Below are positions 57,182 to 64,000 of a DNA stretch of 64,000 nt, in pieces. The notes beneath the pieces are model-generated. The model made no database searches and was not told the DNA's origin. It saw only the letters and a list, made by a program, of their open reading frames with translations. Source of the DNA: Ustulina deusta (Eukaryota > Ascomycota > Sordariomycetes > Xylariales > Xylariaceae). Position numbers and translations under genes: made by a program. Position 1 is the stretch's first letter. Every line of letters begins with the position of its first letter. The stretch is from NCBI GenBank assembly GCA_023159155.1, contig JAJNNX010000001.1, positions 2,728,001 to 2,792,000 of the forward strand. Reading direction: 5' to 3'.

Positions 57182-59331
57182 ATGCCTGGGTTAAGAAACA
57201 TACTTTTGACTTGGTCCGTCCTGCTGAAGGCGTCCGTCGCGTTCCTCAACGCGACGGAAACAACGAGTCAATTCGTGCTTCAGAATGACCGCCTCTACGT
57301 GGCAGTAGACAAGAGCAATGGCCAGGTCGTCGACGTTGTCCTTGATACGCAGGACTTGCTGGGCCCTATTAGCGGGAATACGGGAAAGGGGCCGTATGTC
57401 GACTGTTCTTGTGTCCCATCTGGATTCTGGACACCTGGGGGCACTGCGAAATTCCAGCTCATCAAGGGTTCCGATTCGACCGGGACATCTTACGGTGGTG
57501 TGAGAATGAGCGATACGTACGCGGCGACGAACCAAAGCATCGAGCAGTGGTGGTTCCTGAGAGAAGGCGAGACAGGCCTGCATCTCTTCACGCGTGTCAC
57601 CTACTTCAACGAGGCAACGCCCTATCTTCGAGAACTGGGTGAGCTGCGCACGTTATTCCGGCCCAATACCGAGCTCTGGACACACTTGTCTGGCGGCGAG
57701 GGCAACTATGCGCCGATCCCCTCAGCGGACGCCTTTAAGAATCAAGTCGTTGTTCAAGATGCTTCATGGTACTTGGGCAACACAGCCCAGGATGCTTATG
57801 TTCAAAAATATTCTGATTACTTTACCAAATATACCTTCTCTGAGCTCTGGCGCGACCACAAAGTTCACGGCCAGTATTCGGACGGCACGACAAGCTCTGA
57901 CGGGAATACCTACGGTGCATGGTTGGTGCATAATACACGCGAGACATACTACGGAGGGCCTCTCCATTACGATCTCATTGTTGACGGCATTGTAGTAGGT
58001 TCAGTTTCAGTTGCATCTGCCCTCGAAGGTCAATCAGTTGGTGTATTACACACGCATACCCTTGAAGGTCGACCAGACACTCGGCTCCGTAGCACAGCTG
58101 AAACCGAATGAATGTGATCAAAGGATATTTTGCTCATGCTTTATAGTACAACTATTTGGTAAGCGGGCATTACGGCGCCCCTGTTCCCAATATCACGCAT
58201 GGTTTCGACCGCACATGGGGGCCACAATACTACCATTTCAACAAAGGAACTCCCAACACAACGCTCGCCGAGCTGAGGGCGGACGCGGCCAAATTCGCAG
58301 ACCCAGAGTGGAATGCCGATTTCTACGACAGCATCGCGCAGTACGTTCCGAATTACGCACCAAAGTCAAAGCGTGCCACTTTCAAGGCAACCATTCAGCT
58401 GCCGAATGGCGCCACGCGACCAATCGCCATTCTATCAGAGAATAAGCAAGATTTCCAACTCAACGTATTCAATCATTCTAGTCTACAATACTGGGCCGAT
58501 ATCGACCCCAGCACCGGCAGCGTGGACATCCCAATGGTCAAGGCGGGCACTTATCGCCTCACAGTGTACGCCGACGGAATTTTCGGGTGGTTCATCCAAG
58601 ACGACGTCATCGTGTCGACGAATGCGTCGCCATTGGCCTTCGAATGGGCGCCCGAGAGCGCGGGCACCGAGATCTGGCGGATCGGGACCCCCGACAAGTC
58701 GGCGGGCGAGTACAAGCACGGCTACGCTCCCGACGCAAGCAAGCCTCTGCAGCCGGAGCAGTACCGCATCTACTGGGCGAAGTGGGACTTTCCCACCGAC
58801 TTCCCCGACGGGGTCGTCTTCCGCGTGGGCGAGAGCACGGAAAGCGAAGACCTCAACTACATCCACTGGAGCTGGTTCCCGGGCTACGCCAACTACCTCC
58901 GGCCGGAGCCGGTCTACGACAACGTGAACAACTGGACGATCCGGTTCGACCTCTCCGGCCCGCAACTCGCCGGGTCGGACAGGGCAACGTTCACCATCGA
59001 CCTCGCGGGCGCCAAGACGGCCAACGGCAACAACAAGTGGGCGGCGCTGCCGGGCGAGCCGTACTCGGACGTGGCCTACACGGTGGCGGTGAACGGGCAG
59101 GACGTCGAGACCTGGGTCATCCCGTCGTACCGCAGCGGGTCGTGCGGCGTGCGGAGCGGCGTCGTGTGCCAGAACTTCGGCCACAAGTTCGAGTTCCCGA
59201 CGACGCTGCTGAGGGCGGGGGCCAACGAATTCGTGCTCAGCCTCCCCTTCAACGCGACGGATACCGAGACCTCGGTCTTGCCCGGCGTGATCTACGTACA
59301 ATATGACGCGCTGCGGCTGGAGCTCTCCTAG
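57182..59331 (+). CDS. Rhamnogalacturonate lyase, polysaccharide lyase family 4 (RglB-like)
   Basis: Extracellular enzyme cleaving the rhamnose-galacturonate backbone of rhamnogalacturonan I by beta-elimination. The CDS is join(57182..57994, 58147..59331), 665 aa, the length of RglB-type enzymes. The intron (GTAGGT donor, TATAG acceptor, 152 nt) splits the conserved LIVDGIV-YNYLVSGHYG. A signal peptide is likely (about residues 1-20, ILLTWSVLLKASVAF). The N-terminal beta-sandwich has NDRLYVAVDKSNGQVVDVVL, RVTYFNEATPYLRELGELR and TYGAWLVHNTRETYYGGPLH. Next come GTYRLTVYADGIFGWF (fibronectin-III-like region) and a C-terminal carbohydrate-binding-like domain (EIWRIGTPDKSAGEYKHG, DLNYIHWSWFPGYANYL, GVIYVQYDALRLEL). 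GC content rises sharply in the last ~700 bases, making the antisense strand open. It probably serves pectin use on plant material. Confidence 0.92.
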
Positions 59332-60279
59332 GGCTTTTCGCTGCATTCGCGTTAAGTACCTACGTATCGAGTTACCTCGTCAGCGCCACAATGCAGAGGT
59401 TTCTTTGTGAGACGAGTTATCTAAGTACTTAGGTAGCTAGTATAGATAGAATGTGCTCCGCATGGTGTTGAATGGCCCGTGTGTTGAGGAGGCAAACAAA
59501 GCATATGTTTCCTTGTAGAACCGTAAACGCGTGGTGAAACCGAGAGCCCGAGTCTGTCTACTTAGTTAGACTTTGAAAGTTCGAGAACAAAGTTCCCAAA
59601 TCAATTACGAATACAAGCTCATACCTGCTCCCATGTACTGAACTATTGTTGTGGAACGCAACTTTATTGCTAACCAATAAAAATATTCATTAAGTTCAAA
59701 GTCGTCGCATCAATAGTAACAATATCTTTTCTTTTCTTTTCCTTTATATATATATATATATCATATCTTGTTTTCTTTCCTTCCCTCTTCTTCTTCTTCT
59801 CAGTCTGAGAAAGACTACTTCTAGAGACTCAGTAATCTTTCACATCATGCTTAGTGCATGGTAACTTTTAAGACCACTAAAAAGCTCTCGATAGATATCA
59901 TATTAATTCGATATTTGTCTGCTCAATCTCATTCTCATAGTCCCCGTCCTATATCCTGATTAAGCCATGCTTTCCTGCCATCTAAGTGCATATGTACATC
60001 AACACAAGACATCTTGCAGAAGAGAACATTCTGCTCATCTATATAGGTAGCTAAGATGCAACATCTCATTTCCAAGTAAAATACCCCTATGCCAAAAAAA
60101 AACCGGGAATGATGCTGATGATATGCAAATAGTAGACCGTAAGAAATCCGATATCCAATGCCAGATAACCCTGAATCTAGTGAATTACAAATCGCTATGC
60201 ATTTTTATACTTTGCTTACATCTCCGTCAAATCTCGGGTAAGATTCTGGTAGGTAGCGTATAGATCCAGAAGAGGGTCA
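59332..60279. other. Convergent intergenic region
   Basis: Separates the lyase from the AVT gene; both end here. Contains TAGGTA/AAGTACTTAGG motifs at 59353-59440, CT-rich DNA and a (TA)n run at about 59745-59761. No gene seen. Confidence 0.45.
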
Positions 60280-62750
60280 TCATTCGGCCCCGATCAAGTG
60301 CTTAGGTAGGAAAGCCCAGACGGTTCCTACGACGGAGATTACAAATGACAAAGACATGACGGACCAGCAGAGAATGCGTTCCCACGCGGTGATCTCACGG
60401 CTAAAAAGCTTGAGGTAGAAGGCTAGAGGAAGCCTGATGATCGATTATTAGGGTACGGTTCGTCCTCTCTGTATGATGGTGTGGAAGTAAAAAGCACTTA
60501 CGTAACACAGATGGTGAAGCAAAGAGCACTTCCCATGAACGCCATGATGGAATCGAAGGCAGGAAAGAGGATGGAGATTCCCAGGAAGACTAGTAAAGTG
60601 ATGACCCTTATCAAAACTTTCAGGAGTCCTCTGGACGTGCTAGAGAGGCCGACTAGAGGCGTCTCTTCTGCAACGACTTGTTGCCGAAGCCCGAACAACA
60701 CCTCGGCGGTAGTGATGATAGGAGTCGCGTTGAGTGGCACCTTCGTAAGCGGTATAATGGCGATGAAGACGACGAGAAGCACGTTTAGCACATTGGGGTA
60801 CCCCGTAGTCTCGAGAATATTCGCCGTAATCTCGTCACGTACACCATCACCAAACATCAACAATCCAACAATAGCGATACCAACATCCACTAACAACTAC
60901 CATATTATTAGTACGAGAAAAATATAACTTGGACGAAATACGTACGGTAAATGAGAAAGTATAACCGACGGCCTGTTGGACTACATGTTAGAGTAAGGTT
61001 TCAACGTTGTTGACCTGGCTTACCTTCTTGTACTTATGTGGGTGACGCATATCCCGATAAATCTACGAAGCTTGTGTTAGTGAAAATTGAAGGCACTGCA
61101 GTCTGTGTTCATTTACATTAGGAAATACACTGTGTCCACCCCATGGAGACATGAGCAGCCCGAAAGATAAAGGCAATGTCAGCCAATTTGCCGGGAAAAG
61201 ATACGTTGCGGCTGGCTCAATGAGCGAACCGGGGGTTGTCTGCTTGATCAAACCATCAAGTATCACGATAACACCAACTACTATAGTTTAGTATAGAGCC
61301 TTTTCTTTCAGTCGACTTGGATGTGGCGGTTAACTTACTGCCCAGACAACAGAAGATGCCAACGAAGCTAGTAACACTAAGGAGCGCAAGAGGAGCGAAT
61401 TGAAGGGGTATCAAAACGAGAGTGCAGACGAATTTGAACTCGGTTATGGTCAACGTCCCGGGGAACAATAAAGCTAAACTATCAGCAAAGAGCACGATGA
61501 GTGCAACACAGGCTGCTAGTAGCTCTAGCGTGAAGAGGACAGCGGTGGCAACACGAGCCTTTCTACCAAAGGAGATGAAGGCAATGTCTGAAAAGGTGAT
61601 GATTGTAGAGTCGAGGTCCATGCACTTGGACAAAAGCCTTGCTGTCCAGCTTGTAACGGCAGCGCAAAGAACCAATGCGATGATACCAACAACCCATCCA
61701 GAATATTTGAGTCCCATGGGCAAACTAAGAAGTCCAACGCCGATAAGAACGCTGCAATCAGTTAGTATCGAGAATGCTGGGTTAAACTAGCGCCACCTAC
61801 TTGGTTGAGTTGACGATTGTCTGTGGTAGAGTAGACTGGCCAGAGACAGCCAAAACTATCTTGCCGTCCTGTTCTACCTCCTTCACCAGGATAGGGGGTC
61901 TTTCTCCATCTGGCACGTTGGCTCCGGATTCGTATTGCTGTCGCCAGAGCTCTGCAGCTTCTCTCATGGAAGCATGGCTTGCCTCGGATTCAAGATCCCC
62001 GATTGTGCCATAACTTCGAACCGACCCATAGCTACCAAAGATTGAAGGTGCAGAAAGGAGAGGAGGCGTCGAGAATAGCGAGTTGCTGCGCAAGGAGCCC
62101 GACGGCGACACTACTCTTTGTAGGCTCTCGCTCCCGAGGCGTTTCCTTTCGCTTGGTCGACGATCGATGGGTGTCAATGAGGGGCTATAGGGACCCGCAT
62201 CTTCTTGATCAGTGTCGACGACGGCGTTGTCGGAAGGTGTGGCACCTAGCTGCTGGTGGAGGTGGGCTTCGATATCGGCGGTCTGTAGGGGTTCTTGGCC
62301 AGGAGCGAATACGAAGGATGGTCGCTGAGGGATGATTTCAGGGAACGCCGCGGCTCGTTGGAAGCTTCGACTGAACGACCTGATGCTATTGACACCTCCG
62401 ATATCCGTAAGGGCGGCGAGAGTATTCGTCACGGACGACCTGGGATGATTCTGGTCAGCTGCGATTGTCGGCGGTAGCAGGGCAGTGCTGATGCCATTAC
62501 CTTCTGCGTCTTCGCTGGGGAAACCGCTCATCTCGCTCCCGGGCGTCATGGTCGCCAAGAAGGGGGTTGTCTTCAAAAGCGACGCTTTGGTTACCAATGG
62601 ACGACGCGCCGGGCGATGCCCCACGCTCATACTCGACCCACGTCGCAGGCGATCTGGCAGCCATGGCAGAGAGGTCGCAGCGCTGGATGGCGGAAAACCG
62701 GAGGCGCAGGGAGAACGGGAGCCAGTGCCGTAATCAAGTCGCGAGGGCAA
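60280..62750 (-). CDS. AVT-type vacuolar amino-acid transporter
   Basis: Membrane transporter of the amino acid/auxin permease group (Pfam Aa_trans), like yeast Avt1, probably exchanging amino acids across the vacuolar membrane. Exons on the minus strand: 61801 upward, 61339-61751, 61117-61280, 61024-61062, 60946-60972, 60502-60896 and 60280-60433. All junctions have GT-AG edges and keep frame. A long Ser/Pro-rich N-terminal tail precedes the first helix (QTIVNSTNVLIGVGLLSLPM, family hallmark). Later helices include FVCTLVLIPLQFAPLALLSV, PLSFGLLMSPWGGHSVFPN and YTFSFTLLVDVGIAIVGLLM, ending with LPLAFYLKLFSREI. The start is unsure: the frame is open to 62750 and beyond, the first in-frame ATG is 62630 (673 aa), and the conserved-looking SRLDYGTGSR upstream of it suggests another small first exon. 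Confidence 0.88.
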
Positions 62751-63672
62751 GACACCAGAACGACGACAACTCGGCCGAGGTTCTGCTCGACGGAATGCTA
62801 TCGTCAGTATCTACTTTCTTACCTCGTTAGTGCATGGAAGTGAGAGGCAGCGGTGGGGCTCAAGATAATGAACGAGTCTAGTTCCCGACCTAGTGAGTCC
62901 AGATCCTTGCGCAGACGAGATTGCTCTTATCTATCTGGTCACCACCATCGTATTGTCAATGGCAAGCCGAAGATGTTCGAGAACCACACGATACATGTAT
63001 GGACAGGAGAAGAGGGTGCGAATGGATGTATTATATGGAGAGGGACGTTATATAAATGATAAAGCGCGTCAGAACCGTGAACAGCCGAGGAAGAAAAGAA
63101 ACATATACTGATGCATCCCTTCTTCTACTTCTCCTCCTCTCCCTATTCCTTGGCCGTCACATGTGCGTCGTGTATGTAGGGCGCATGCAGGTATATATCT
63201 TTTTTCTCCTGTCGAGGTGGCGGATTGAAGGGGTATGACGTTGGGGAATTCGGCTTCAGCATCAGTTAGTGGGGTGAGTGGAGGTCTTTGGCTGTGCTAG
63301 CAAACCAGTAAAACTAGCCATGATTGGCCAATGGAGGGCACATTGATTGATGTATCGAGGTGGCTATACCGGAGTTCCACTATACATTTTGCTGCGCTTC
63401 GCATCGGTTCAATTCCAGATGCCTCTAGGCGATGCTTACTCAACGCTCCCATCTGTTCTAGAGAAGGGAAAAGAAGAAACCATTTCCCCAAAATTCCGGT
63501 GACTATCCATTATCTTCCTCTACTTCATTTATACTGCACTATTGCTTTAGTATAGATCAGTAGTCTCCTCCTTCACCCTGGGCTAAGTTGAAGGAGATGA
63601 TGTTTCCCGCTAACAACCCGCGGGCTTCGATGCCTGCCTTGAACCCTCACTCTTCAAGCTTACGAATTTCCA
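62751..63672. other. Upstream region of the AVT gene and 3' flank of the crotonase gene
   Basis: No gene recognised. A first exon of the AVT gene may lie in the left part. A sequence near 63405-63425 looks like a tRNA T-loop but has no tRNA around it. Confidence 0.35.
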
Positions 63673-64000
63673 TTAGCGATGCTCGAATTCTGGTTGCTGT
63701 TTATTCAGGAAGGCTTTCGTTCCGGCCTTGAAATCATCGAGAGAAAATGTCATGTAGTACAGTTGCTTCTCGACAGCCATGCCCGCATCTAGATGATTGT
63801 TCTCGGCTACAGAACAACTCAGTCAGTGGATGGTCGTTTGGATCGCATTTGTTTGTGCAGCTAGAGCGACGAACCGGCTAATACGGCTTGCTTAGCCATG
63901 CTAACGACTGGTCGAGAATAAGCAGCAATCCGAGCCGCAAGCTTCTTGGCTTCAAGGACGACATCCTCGTCTGATTTGAAGGCTCTGCTAACGAGTCCTC
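63673..64000 (-). CDS. Enoyl-CoA hydratase/isomerase (crotonase) family, 3' part only
   Basis: C-terminal part of a crotonase-fold enzyme, most like mitochondrial short-chain enoyl-CoA hydratase of fatty-acid beta-oxidation. Two exons are visible: 63875 to the window edge and 63673-63806, with an intron between (weak GTTCGT donor, TGTAG acceptor). The sequence reads GLVSRAFKSDEDVVLEAKKL, AAYSRPVVSMAKQAVLA, then AENNHLDAGMAVEKQLYYM and FSLDDFKAGTKAFLNK, the typical end of the family with its final amphipathic helix. The stop is at 63673-63675. The catalytic residues lie outside the window. Confidence 0.85.

Noticed and set aside
58483..59346. 287-codon minus-strand open frame opposite the pectin lyase
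   Set aside because: Antisense shadow of a GC-rich coding exon; composition is Arg/Val/Gly-rich as expected for such shadows.
63405..63425. GGTTCAATTCC resembling a tRNA T-loop
   Set aside because: The flanking bases do not form a five-pair T stem, and no anticodon or acceptor arm surrounds it.

Overview
The window looks like nuclear DNA of a filamentous ascomycete (Pezizomycotina, most likely a Sordariomycete-type genome). The evidence is short spliceosomal introns (about 50-150 nt, GTRNGT donors, CTAAC/CTGAC branch points), fungus-specific families (fungal rhodopsin-domain membrane protein, Zn2Cys6 factor, Rua1-type regulator, RglB-like rhamnogalacturonate lyase, ascomycete secreted and His-rich proteins) and long intergenic stretches. 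Genes are sparse: about 17 recognisable genes or gene remnants in 64 kb. I rebuilt the exon structures by hand from splice signals, frame and family conservation.

Layout: 0.5-2.4 kb, Rua1-domain transcription regulator (+). 2.4-12.6 kb, no intact gene, but two decayed coding remnants on the minus strand, one a fungal-rhodopsin relic. 12.6-14.1 kb, an intact six-exon fungal-rhodopsin gene (-). 16.3-18.1 kb, GMC oxidoreductase (+). 18.1-21.2 kb, AT-leaning and gene-free. 21.2-22.9 kb, broken subtilisin-like protease (-). 25.7-26.3 kb, Mediator subunit 10 (+). 27.0-28.3 kb, 3-isopropylmalate dehydrogenase (-). 29.4-31.9 kb, PHD-finger protein (-). 35.6-37.9 kb, Zn2Cys6 factor (-), divergent from a D-glutamate cyclase/DUF1445 gene (+, 38.4-39.3 kb). 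41.6-43.0 kb, fungal protoglobin (+). 44.4-45.3 kb, small secreted protein (+). 45.8-46.6 kb, PaiB-like FMN-binding gene broken by an exact 26-bp tandem duplication (-). 48.3-50.5 kb, S28 serine carboxypeptidase (+). 51.7-53.3 kb, TPR protein (+). 55.1-55.5 kb, His-rich repeat protein (-). 57.2-59.3 kb, PL4 rhamnogalacturonate lyase (+). 60.3-62.7 kb, AVT-type vacuolar amino-acid transporter (-). 63.7-64.0 kb, 3' part of an enoyl-CoA hydratase gene (-), cut by the window edge.

The housekeeping genes (MED10, LEU2-type, AVT, TPR, crotonase) sit among accessory genes suited to a plant- or litter-associated life style (pectin lyase, secreted peptidase, secreted small protein, GMC oxidase). I see no convincing biosynthetic cluster. 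The liveliest signals are genes caught in decay (S8 protease with an altered splice donor, PaiB-like gene with a 26-bp duplication, rhodopsin relic beside an intact paralogue), the divergent regulator/D-glutamate-cyclase pair, a protoglobin with an unresolved last junction, a 9-bp minisatellite plus a perfect 13-bp hairpin upstream of the pectin lyase, and palindromic TAGGTA-type motifs scattered through intergenic DNA.
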